Program-made: the position numbers and the translations under genes
Source of the DNA: Avibacterium volantium_A
Lineage (GTDB): Bacteria > Pseudomonadota > Gammaproteobacteria > Enterobacterales > Pasteurellaceae
NCBI RefSeq assembly: GCF_049366555.1
Contig: NZ_JBMMGT010000008.1
Span: forward strand, 34,250 to 98,249
DNA: 64,000 nt
Direction: 5' to 3'
Shown here: piece by piece, positions 26,449 through 34,048 of the stretch
Layout of the letters: the number at the start of each line of letters is the position of its first letter
How positions within the stretch are numbered: position 1 is the first letter of the stretch
Notes under the pieces: model-generated
Told to the model about the DNA's origin: nothing
The model's database searches: none
What the model saw: the letters and a program-made list of their open reading frames with translations, nothing else

Positions 26449-27276
26449 ATGTCAAATTTACAAACTATCATTGAAGCGGCGTTTGAACGCCGTGCAGAAA
26501 TCACGCCAAAAAGCGTAGATGCAGAAACGCGTGCAGCGATCGAAGAAGTGATCGAAGGTTTAGACAGCGGCAAATACCGTGTTGCAGAAAAAATTGACGG
26601 TGAATGGGTAACTCACCAATGGTTGAAAAAAGCGGTATTGCTTTCTTTCCGCATTAACGATAACCAAGTGATTGACGGCGCAGAAACCAAATATTACGAC
26701 AAAGTAGCCCTTAAATTTGCAGACTATGACGAAGCACGTTTCCAACAAGAAGGTTTCCGTGTTGTGCCTTCAGCAACCGTGCGTAAAGGTGCATATATCG
26801 CGAAAAATGCGGTATTAATGCCATCTTATGTAAACATTGGTGCTTACGTTGGCGAAGGTACAATGGTAGATACTTGGGCAACCGTTGGTTCTTGCGCGCA
26901 AATCGGTAAAAATGTTCACCTTTCAGGCGGCGTTGGTATCGGTGGAGTATTAGAGCCATTACAAGCTAACCCAACCATTATCGGCGATAACTGCTTTATC
27001 GGCGCGCGTTCTGAAGTGGTTGAGGGCGTTATCGTAGAAGATGGCTGTGTAATCTCAATGGGCGTATTCATCGGTCAATCAACTAAAATCTATGATCGTG
27101 AAACTGGTGAAATCCACTATGGTCGTGTACCAGCAGGTTCTGTGGTCGTTTCAGGTAGCCTTCCTTCAAAATGCGGTAAATATAATCTTTACTGTGCAGT
27201 AATCGTGAAAAAAGTTGATGCGAAAACCTTAGGTAAAGTCGGTATCAACGAGTTATTGCGTAGTATTGATGAATAA
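26449..27276 (+). CDS. dapD: tetrahydrodipicolinate N-succinyltransferase
   Basis: DapD catalyses the succinylation step in diaminopimelate/lysine synthesis. The 275-residue protein has an N-terminal helical domain and a left-handed beta-helix of hexapeptide repeats (about 105-235, IGAYVGEGTMVDTWATVGSCAQIG). I chose the ATG at 26449 (MSNLQTIIEAAFERRAEITP), which matches the E. coli start; an upstream in-frame ATG at 26431 adds only six residues. Confidence 0.97.
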   Translation: MSNLQTIIEAAFERRAEITPKSVDAETRAAIEEVIEGLDSGKYRVAEKIDGEWVTHQWLKKAVLLSFRINDNQVIDGAETKYYDKVALKFADYDEARFQQEGFRVVPSATVRKGAYIAKNAVLMPSYVNIGAYVGEGTMVDTWATVGSCAQIGKNVHLSGGVGIGGVLEPLQANPTIIGDNCFIGARSEVVEGVIVEDGCVISMGVFIGQSTKIYDRETGEIHYGRVPAGSVVVSGSLPSKCGKYNLYCAVIVKKVDAKTLGKVGINELLRSIDE

Positions 27277-27302
27277 TATTTAATACTAATTAATCAAAAA
27301 TA

Positions 27303-27335
27303 AAAATCTGCACGAGAGTTTTCTGTGCAGATTTT
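27303..27335. terminator. bidirectional terminator between dapD and the OLD-like gene
   Basis: The 11-base stem AAAATCTGCAC/GTGCAGATTTT has an 11-base loop and can terminate both convergent genes. Confidence 0.85.
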
Positions 27336-27347
27336 CATACCAGAATA

Positions 27348-29156
27348 TCAAAATGTAGTACCATCTTTGTTGCAGTGATTGTTAATAATATTTTCTATTT
27401 GCTCAAAAAGAACTTTAAAGTTCTTAAAGTAATTGGTATCTTTATTTTTTACCCATTTGGAAAAAAACACTTTATTTGAGCTAGTAGAATCAAGTTTTCT
27501 TAGTAGAAAATGGAATTTCTCTGGAATATTGTATTTATTAATGAATATATCTGTTAAATCCATCTTTTCTTTGGTAAGAGCAGTGTCTCTTTTTATATTA
27601 GTGAATACAAGAATATTTTCTTTTATAGCAAGATTAATTAACTCTATAGGAAACATAAGTTCCATTGATATTGCGATGTTTATATCTGTATATTTTGAAG
27701 AAAACTCTTTTATTTCATCTGTTATAGGTAGAATGCCGGCATAAATAGCCTTATTTTTTCCAATCTTGTAAAAGATAGTTTCTTCATCTTCAGAATAGTT
27801 ACCAATTATTTTACTAAATAAACTCATGCCTTTATCATCTCTATCCCATAGACTTATAATAATATCTGGCTCTAAATCACCATCTGGTTTTTCGCTTTCA
27901 TCGAATATTTTACTAGTCTTAATTAATGAAGAAATATTATCTGCGCCATTTGCACTAATAAATTTACATATGGCAGTTCTTCCAGGGTAAAGTTTTTCAT
28001 ATGCTATATTTAGTATATCTTTATCTGTGACCCCCTCTACAATAATTCTAGGTAAATTTTTATCTTGCAATTCTTTATTTAAACGCTCGTTTTCTTCTTT
28101 TAATTTTTGGCTTCTATCAAATTCCTCTTTAGCTCTTTTAGTAATTAATGCAGTTATGCCTAGATTATTATCAAGTAGATCTTTTAAAGTAACCCTCTTA
28201 GCTGATGTTTCAGCATTACTATCGGAAGAATTTTGTGATATATACCATTTAGCTATGTGCTCTCCCTCAATATCATAAAACGCAGGAGAATGAGTTGTAA
28301 CAAATATTTGGTTACCTTTGCAGAACTCATCTGAAAATTGTTTAGCTAAGAGAAATGCTGCACCAAGTTCTAAAGATGTTTTAGGTTCTTCATATGCCCA
28401 TATATGATATTTAGTACTATTTTTAGTAATGAAATCTAATATGTATGGAATATGACGTGCTTGTATTCCATCCCCTCTTTTTTGTAATGAAACATGGTGA
28501 TCATTATAACTTGTTGAAAAATCTAAACTATTAAATAATACTTTTAAATCTGTAGGTGGGCTAATATCGCTTTTAATTCCTATTCCCTCTTCAATTTTTT
28601 TAGTCATTTCTTCGGTGTTTTCATTGATTAACTTTGTTAATGCCTCTGTTGATAATAAAAGTTCAGAATTATCATCATTAAATAATGTATCATGTAGCAT
28701 ATTTAAAAAGTAAGAGAATACATCCCTTCCTCTTATAGCTGGGATATAATGAAATGATAATTTATTTAAGAATTTAGGAATTATAGTTGGAGAAATATCT
28801 TTAGAATAAATTGTTTCAGGAGCTTCTGAATATCTATTCCAACTTTTCTTCACGGAAAACTCTTGAGGTAGTGATTTCCATTTTAAAAAATTATTAAAAT
28901 ATATTCTAATCCATATAGATGCTTTTCCTTTTTGCTTTCTTACCTCTTGAGAACGTTTTTTAGTTAAATCATCATGAAAATAGAAATTTTTATCTAATTC
29001 TGTTTGGTTATTAAAGAATAAATTTAGAGCTTTTAATATATTTGACTTTCCGCTATCATTATTCCCAATAAGAATATTTAAATCTTCGGCGCGATCTAAG
29101 TTTATTTTATATACTGAACGAAAATAATGTATTTCTATTCTATTTATAATTTTCAT
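27348..29156 (-). CDS. OLD-family AAA ATPase with C-terminal TOPRIM nuclease domain
   Basis: The 602-residue protein starts MKIINRIEIHYFRSVYKINL; I chose the ATG at 29156, preceded by GGAAAAG, because the longer frame would run backwards into nrdA. N-terminal ATPase: Walker A GNNDSGKS (31-38), an ABC-like signature RGDGIQARH (228-235), Walker B region WAYEEPKTS (253-261), switch VTTHS (286-290). After a coiled coil (about 340-366) comes a TOPRIM-like domain with IIVEG (E374) and DRDD (438-441). This is the layout of class 1 OLD nucleases. No GajB-type helicase partner is adjacent, so Gabija is unlikely. It is AT-rich with many ATA/AGA codons and no uptake signal, suggesting acquisition. It lies 34 bases after nrdA and is probably co-transcribed. 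Defence function is inference. Confidence 0.85.
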   Translation of the reverse strand: MKIINRIEIHYFRSVYKINLDRAEDLNILIGNNDSGKSNILKALNLFFNNQTELDKNFYFHDDLTKKRSQEVRKQKGKASIWIRIYFNNFLKWKSLPQEFSVKKSWNRYSEAPETIYSKDISPTIIPKFLNKLSFHYIPAIRGRDVFSYFLNMLHDTLFNDDNSELLLSTEALTKLINENTEEMTKKIEEGIGIKSDISPPTDLKVLFNSLDFSTSYNDHHVSLQKRGDGIQARHIPYILDFITKNSTKYHIWAYEEPKTSLELGAAFLLAKQFSDEFCKGNQIFVTTHSPAFYDIEGEHIAKWYISQNSSDSNAETSAKRVTLKDLLDNNLGITALITKRAKEEFDRSQKLKEENERLNKELQDKNLPRIIVEGVTDKDILNIAYEKLYPGRTAICKFISANGADNISSLIKTSKIFDESEKPDGDLEPDIIISLWDRDDKGMSLFSKIIGNYSEDEETIFYKIGKNKAIYAGILPITDEIKEFSSKYTDINIAISMELMFPIELINLAIKENILVFTNIKRDTALTKEKMDLTDIFINKYNIPEKFHFLLRKLDSTSSNKVFFSKWVKNKDTNYFKNFKVLFEQIENIINNHCNKDGTTF

Positions 29157-29190
29157 ATACTTTTCCAAGTTCGTTTTTAAAATAAAATTA

Positions 29191-31461
29191 TTAGATTTTA
29201 CAAGCTCCGCCCGCACAATCGTCATTGAGATCTTCTTGGCTGTCTTCCGCACCATCACGGGTGTTTTGGTAGTAAAGTGTTTTCACGCCGTATTTGTAAG
29301 CGGTTAATAAATCTTTTAATAACACTTTCATCGGCACTTTACCGTCTTCAAAACGTTGTGGATCGTAGTTGGTGTTAGCAGAAATCGATTGGTCGATAAA
29401 TTTCTGCATAATCCCTACCAAATGCAAATAACCGTCATTATTTGGAATGTCCCATAATAATTCGTAGTTTTCACTGAGGTTTTCATAATCTGGTACAACC
29501 TGTTTGAGAATACCGTCTTTTGATGCTTTAACGCTAACGTGTCCACGCGGTGGCTCAATGCCGTTGGTCGCATTGGAAATTTGCGATGAGGTTTCTGATG
29601 GCATAAGCGCGGTTAGTGTTGAGTTGCGTAAGCCGAAAGTTTTAATGTCTTGGCGCAGGCTTTCCCAATCGTAATGTAACGGCTCTTGCGTGAGTGTATC
29701 CACATCTTTCTTATAAGTATCAATCGGTAAAATGCCTTGTGCATAAGTGGTTTGGTCGAAATATTCACAAGCGCCCATTTCTTTCGCAAGGTTCATTGAA
29801 GCTTTCAATAAATAGTATTGAATGGCTTCAAAGGTGCGGTGCGTGAGATCGTTAGCGCTGCCGTCTGAATAACGCACACCATTTTTGGCTAAATAATAAG
29901 CGAAATTAATTACTCCAATACCTAAAGAACGGCGAGCAAGAGAGCTACGTTCTGCCGCGATCACAGGGTAATCTTGATAATCTAATAGGGCATCTAAGGC
30001 ACGCACCGCAAGATCGGCCAGCTCATCTAATTCATCAAGGTTTTCAATCGCGCCTAAGTTGAAGGCAGAAAGCGTACAGAGCGCAATTTCACCTTCTTCA
30101 TCGTGGATATGAGAAAGTGGCTTAGTTGGCAATGCAATTTCTAAACAAAGGTTAGATTGGCGCACTGGCGCAACGCTTGGATCAAATGGCGAGTGCGTAT
30201 TACAGTGATCCACATTCTGAATATAAATACGCCCTGTTGAAGCACGTTCTTGCATTAATAGTGAGAACAGTTCAACGGCTTTCACGCTACGTTTACGAAT
30301 GTTTGGATCTTGCTCATATTGCGTGTAAAGACGCTCAAATTCATCTTGATCGGCGAAAAAGGCTTCATATAACCCCGGTACATCAGAAGGGCTAAACAAG
30401 GTGATTTCGCCACCTTTGATTAAGCGTTGATACATTAATTTGTTAAGCTGAACGCCGTAATCCATATGGCGAACACGGTTATCTTCCACACCACGGTTAT
30501 TTTTTAACACTAACAGGCTTTCTACTTCTAAGTGCCAAATCGGATAATAAACCGTTGCCGCACCACCACGCACGCCACCTTGCGAACAAGATTTCACCGC
30601 AGTTTGGAAGTATTTATAGAACGGAATACAGCCCGTATGGAACGCTTCACCACCACGGATTTGGCTACCTAAGGCACGAATTGCCCCTGCATTTACCCCA
30701 ATTCCCGCACGTTGTGAAACATATTTCACAATAGCAGATGCCGTGGCGTTAATCGAATCTAAACTATCGCCACATTCAATTAATACACAAGAACTGAATT
30801 GACGAGTTGGTGTACGCACCCCTGCCATAATTGGAGTAGGCAGAGAAATTTTAAATGTTGATGTGGCATCGTAGAAACGGCGTACATAGTCTAAGCGCGT
30901 TTCTTTTGGATAGTTTGAGAACAAGCTTGCCGCCACCAAAATATACAAGAACTGGGCTGATTCATAAATTTCACCCGTTACACGGTTTTGCACCAAATAT
31001 TTGCCTTCAAGCTGTTTGACTGCCGCGTAAGAGAAGGTCATATCACGCCAGTGATCTAAAAAGCCGTCCATTTCGTCCCATTCTTCACGGCTATAATCGG
31101 TTAGCAAGGCTTGATCATATTTGCCTAAACGCACTAATTTCTTAACGTGATCATACAAACGCGGTGGATCAAAATGCCCATAGGCTTTTTTACGCAAATG
31201 GAAAACCGCAAGGCGAGCAGCCAAATATTGATAATCAGGCGTATCTTTGCTGATTAAATCTGCCGCTGCTTTAATAATGGTTTCGTGAATATCTGAAGTG
31301 CGAATGCCTTCATAAAATTGAATGTGGGAACGCAATTCCACTTGAGAAACAGAAACGTTATCCAATCCTTCTGCCGCCCAAGTAATGACTCGGTGGATTT
31401 TATCTAAATCGATGGGTTCTTGTTTTCCGTCACGTTTGGTGACCATCATAGCTTTGTTCAT
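29191..31461 (-). CDS. nrdA: ribonucleoside-diphosphate reductase class Ia, alpha subunit
   Basis: NrdA reduces ribonucleoside diphosphates to deoxy forms. The 756-residue protein has the N-terminal ATP-cone (about 5-95), the radical-site cysteines in SSCVLIECGDSLDSI and GEIALCTLSAFNLGAIEN, NLCLEIALPT, and the C-terminal redox pair CAGGAC followed by KI. It is complete. The beta subunit gene nrdB, normally immediately downstream, is absent; an OLD-like gene follows instead. Two NrdR boxes precede the gene. Confidence 0.97.
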   Translation of the reverse strand: MNKAMMVTKRDGKQEPIDLDKIHRVITWAAEGLDNVSVSQVELRSHIQFYEGIRTSDIHETIIKAAADLISKDTPDYQYLAARLAVFHLRKKAYGHFDPPRLYDHVKKLVRLGKYDQALLTDYSREEWDEMDGFLDHWRDMTFSYAAVKQLEGKYLVQNRVTGEIYESAQFLYILVAASLFSNYPKETRLDYVRRFYDATSTFKISLPTPIMAGVRTPTRQFSSCVLIECGDSLDSINATASAIVKYVSQRAGIGVNAGAIRALGSQIRGGEAFHTGCIPFYKYFQTAVKSCSQGGVRGGAATVYYPIWHLEVESLLVLKNNRGVEDNRVRHMDYGVQLNKLMYQRLIKGGEITLFSPSDVPGLYEAFFADQDEFERLYTQYEQDPNIRKRSVKAVELFSLLMQERASTGRIYIQNVDHCNTHSPFDPSVAPVRQSNLCLEIALPTKPLSHIHDEEGEIALCTLSAFNLGAIENLDELDELADLAVRALDALLDYQDYPVIAAERSSLARRSLGIGVINFAYYLAKNGVRYSDGSANDLTHRTFEAIQYYLLKASMNLAKEMGACEYFDQTTYAQGILPIDTYKKDVDTLTQEPLHYDWESLRQDIKTFGLRNSTLTALMPSETSSQISNATNGIEPPRGHVSVKASKDGILKQVVPDYENLSENYELLWDIPNNDGYLHLVGIMQKFIDQSISANTNYDPQRFEDGKVPMKVLLKDLLTAYKYGVKTLYYQNTRDGAEDSQEDLNDDCAGGACKI

Positions 31462-31498
31462 AGAAATGATTCCGACTGGTTAGTATTATTTGTCAAAA

Positions 31499-31514
31499 CC
31501 ACAAGATATAGTGG
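31499..31514 (-). promoter_or_regulatory. NrdR box proximal to nrdA
   Basis: CCACAAGATATAGTGG matches 13 of 16 positions of the NrdR consensus ACACWATATATWGTGT. It is 15 bases from the second box, the usual helical phasing. Confidence 0.85.
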
Positions 31515-31529
31515 TTTATTGAAAACGGG

Positions 31530-31545
31530 ATACAAGATAATGTGT
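31530..31545 (-). promoter_or_regulatory. NrdR box distal, overlapping the nrdA -10
   Basis: ATACAAGATAATGTGT matches 13 of 16 positions of the NrdR consensus. Its centre is 31 bases from the first box, about three helical turns. The predicted nrdA -10 lies inside it. Confidence 0.82.
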
Positions 31546-31562
31546 TCTTAGCAAAACTTCAA
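31534..31562 (-). promoter_or_regulatory. predicted sigma-70 promoter of nrdA
   Basis: On the minus strand TTGAAG and TATCTT are 17 bases apart. The -10 is within the distal NrdR box, consistent with repression when dATP/ATP-loaded NrdR binds. Confidence 0.5.
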
Positions 31563-31858
31563 GCACAAAATTTTACGTTCGATTATTGACATAAACTAAG
31601 TTATTTATAAATAAGCAAAAATCATAAAAGCTGATTTATCCCTTATTTTTATAAGGAATTAAAAGCAAAGTGCGGTTAAAAAATGTGTAAAAAATCACAA
31701 ATTTTTCAATAGCTAAGAGAAATTTGCCGATTTTTATTGACCTATTTTTCTCTTCTATGTTAGAAAAACTTACTGATGACATACATTTTTCTTATAACAG
31801 AGAAATGATCCATTTGGGTGGATATTTTTAAGCCCGCGATTTTTACTAGGAGAGATTA

Positions 31859-33031
31859 ATGGTTCGATACATTCGATACTTTATGAAATTAGAGGCTGCC
31901 AGCGGAATGTTATTGTTATTTTTCGCTGCGTTTGCAATTTTATTGGCAAATACACCGTTAAGCCGTTTTTATTTTAGTTTTCTTGATGCACCAGTGGTGA
32001 TCCAATTTGGCTCGATTGTGCAAATTAACAAGCCACTCTTAATGTGGGTGAATGATGGCTTTATGGCTGTGTTTTTTGTGCTTGTGGGATTGGAAGTAAA
32101 ACGCGAATTGCTCACAGGGGCAATTTCAAGCTATCAAAAAGCCATTTTCCCTGCCGTTGCTGCCTTGGGGGGAATGGTTGTGCCAGCAGCGATTTATTGG
32201 TTTGTTACTAAGGATACTCCGCAATATCAAGACGGCTGGGCAATTCCAATGGCAACAGACATAGCCTTTGCACTGGGGGTGTTAGGTTTACTTGGCAGTC
32301 GTGTTCCTTTCGCATTAAAAGTGTTTTTGCTTGCATTGGCGATTATTGATGATTTAGGCGCGATTATTGTGATTGCCTTATTCTTTTCACAGGATTTAAG
32401 TACCCGTGCCTTAATTCTTGCCAGTATTGCCATTGTGGGCTTGATTTTGCTTAACCGTTTTAAAATATCCAATTTAGGACCTTATGTGATTGTCGGCTTA
32501 GTGTTATGGGTATCCGTGCTGAAATCAGGCGTACACGCCACGCTTGCAGGCGTTATCATCGGTTTTAGTATTCCACTCAAAGGCAAAAACGGCAGAAAAG
32601 TGTTGCACGATATGGAACATATTTTAGCCCCTTGGTGTTCTTTCTTTATTTTACCGTTATTCGCCTTTTCCAATGCTGGGGTATCCTTATCAGGAATGGG
32701 GTTAGAGACCTTAAGCTCGCCACTCACTTTAGGCGTGATCTTAGGGCTATTACTGGGAAAACCACTGGGTGTCTTTTTGTTTAGCTATCTCTCTGTATTA
32801 TTCCGTATTGCAAAATTGCCTGAAGGAATTAATTTTAAACAGATTTTTGCCATTGCCTTGCTCTGTGGTATTGGTTTTACCATGTCAATGTTCTTAGCCG
32901 GTCTTGCCTTTGGTGGCGATGGGGCAAGTGAAATGGCAAGCTTTGCTCGAGTAGGTATCTTACTTGGTTCAGCCATTTCAGCGGTCGGTGGTTATTTTTT
33001 ACTAAAAGCTTGTACGAAATCTAGGGTATAA
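31859..33031 (+). CDS. nhaA: Na+/H+ antiporter NhaA
   Basis: NhaA exports sodium in exchange for protons and controls pH and Na+ homeostasis. The 390-residue protein (E. coli 388) has about 12 membrane segments, the paired aspartates of AIIDDLGAI (corresponding to D163/D164) and MATDIAFALGVL with the D133 equivalent. A TAGGAGAG ribosome-binding site precedes the ATG. A terminator follows at once. Confidence 0.96.
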   Translation: MVRYIRYFMKLEAASGMLLLFFAAFAILLANTPLSRFYFSFLDAPVVIQFGSIVQINKPLLMWVNDGFMAVFFVLVGLEVKRELLTGAISSYQKAIFPAVAALGGMVVPAAIYWFVTKDTPQYQDGWAIPMATDIAFALGVLGLLGSRVPFALKVFLLALAIIDDLGAIIVIALFFSQDLSTRALILASIAIVGLILLNRFKISNLGPYVIVGLVLWVSVLKSGVHATLAGVIIGFSIPLKGKNGRKVLHDMEHILAPWCSFFILPLFAFSNAGVSLSGMGLETLSSPLTLGVILGLLLGKPLGVFLFSYLSVLFRIAKLPEGINFKQIFAIALLCGIGFTMSMFLAGLAFGGDGASEMASFARVGILLGSAISAVGGYFLLKACTKSRV

Positions 33032-33040
33032 TATGAGATA

Positions 33041-33075
33041 AAAAAATCGGGCTATTCAACGTAGCCCGATTTTTC
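33041..33075. terminator. terminator after nhaA
   Basis: The 13-base stem AAAAATCGGGCTA/TAGCCCGATTTTT has a 7-base loop and can work for both nhaA and the convergent cytochrome gene. Confidence 0.9.
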
Positions 33076-33082
33076 ATTAATG

Positions 33083-33397
33083 TTATTTTTTCAATGTTGG
33101 AATATATTCCGCTAATCCTTTCATTTCTTCTTCACTTAAACGAGATTTCGCTGCATTTCCTGCACCGACAATTTCCCCCGCCTTACGTTTTTCAAGTGCG
33201 GTAAGAATTTCTTCAGTTTTTAAGCTATTGATAATTGCAGATTGATTTAATGCTGATTTTTCGCCTTGTTTGCCGTGGCACATTGCACAAGAGCGATTAA
33301 AAATTTTTTGCGTATGCTCAAGGCTTTCATTAGCGTGACTGTTGAGCGCCAATAGCGATCCTGCAATAAAAAATAGAGTAGAAGCGTAACTTTTCAT
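33083..33397 (-). CDS. periplasmic c-type cytochrome
   Basis: The 104-residue protein has a signal peptide (about 1-22) and one heme-binding motif CAMCH (about 37-41); a methionine after LSEEE (EEMKGLAEYIP) can be the distal heme ligand. This is the small cytochrome c5/c555-like fold. Its start overlaps the stop of the thioredoxin-like gene by one base (TAATG), so both are made together. An uptake signal lies in frame at 33194. Electron partner unknown. Confidence 0.85.
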   Translation of the reverse strand: MKSYASTLFFIAGSLLALNSHANESLEHTQKIFNRSCAMCHGKQGEKSALNQSAIINSLKTEEILTALEKRKAGEIVGAGNAAKSRLSEEEMKGLAEYIPTLKK

Positions 33398-33885
33398 TAT
33401 TTTTCCTCAAATAGTTTTCGTAATTCGTTCTCAGGGATTAAGCCCTCGAATTTATAAAGGATTTTTCCTTTAGGATCAAGCAAGAATGATGTCGGTGTGC
33501 CAACCAACTGATAACGTTCAGCCGTGATATTAAGCTGATCTTTGGCAATCGGCAGTGTGAGTTGATTTTTGTCTGCGACAGCTTGCGTGTTACCGCGTTC
33601 ACCATCAATATTAATGGCTAAAAGTTGTAAGCTCTCGGGATAGCTTTGGGAAAATTGCTGTAATAATTTCATTTCAACAATGCAGATGCCACAGGTTTCT
33701 GACCAAAAATTGATGAGCAATTTTTTCCCTGCAAATTGGCTTAATTCCACCTTGTTGCCTTGCAAATCAAAAGCCGCAATATCAGGGGCTTGGCTGCCGA
33801 TGTTGGCGGTTTGGTCTTTACAAGAAATAAGCAAAAAAAGCACCGCACTTAATAAACCAAGTTTTAGACTATTTCTTAATTGCAT
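33397..33885 (-). CDS. TlpA-like thioredoxin-fold lipoprotein
   Basis: The 162-residue protein begins MQLRNSLKLGLLSAVLFLLISC, a lipoprotein signal with the lipidated cysteine at about 22, so it is membrane-tethered in the periplasm. The AhpC-TSA/TlpA fold has the redox motif CGIC in FWSETCGICIVEM and the cis-proline LVGTPTSFL. I prefer the ATG at 33885 (GGA 8 bases upstream) to ATGs at 33897 and 33939. Coupling to a cytochrome gene suggests a thiol-reducing role in cytochrome c assembly. Confidence 0.82.
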   Translation of the reverse strand: MQLRNSLKLGLLSAVLFLLISCKDQTANIGSQAPDIAAFDLQGNKVELSQFAGKKLLINFWSETCGICIVEMKLLQQFSQSYPESLQLLAINIDGERGNTQAVADKNQLTLPIAKDQLNITAERYQLVGTPTSFLLDPKGKILYKFEGLIPENELRKLFEEK

Positions 33886-34048
33886 TCTATTATCCATAAA
33901 AAATTGACGTGCTATGTTACCACAGAATGTTGCATTCAATATTTTTTGATTTGTAAATTAACAATAAAGCTATCCAGTACAACACTGTATAGCGTTTTTC
34001 TGTTAGAATAGCCACTAATTTTATTTACCCTAACCCCGAATTGAATAA

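Larger units (their letters stand above)
31462..31858. other. 397-base divergent intergenic region nrdA/nhaA
   Basis: It holds the nrdA promoter with two NrdR boxes, an uptake signal (31668-31676), a CRP-like site TGTGT-N6-TCACA (31684-31699) and a possible nhaA promoter (TTGACC at 31737 and TAGAAA at 31761, 18-base spacer). No gene is seen. Confidence 0.65.

Noticed and set aside
27348..29156. Gabija system
   Set aside because: Gabija needs a GajB UvrD-like helicase next to GajA. None is adjacent; the uvrD at 6.5 kb is the housekeeping gene.
29157..29258. N-terminal extension of the OLD-like frame
   Set aside because: It overlaps the nrdA 3' end on the same strand in another frame; the ATG at 29156 has a good ribosome-binding site and begins the conserved domain.
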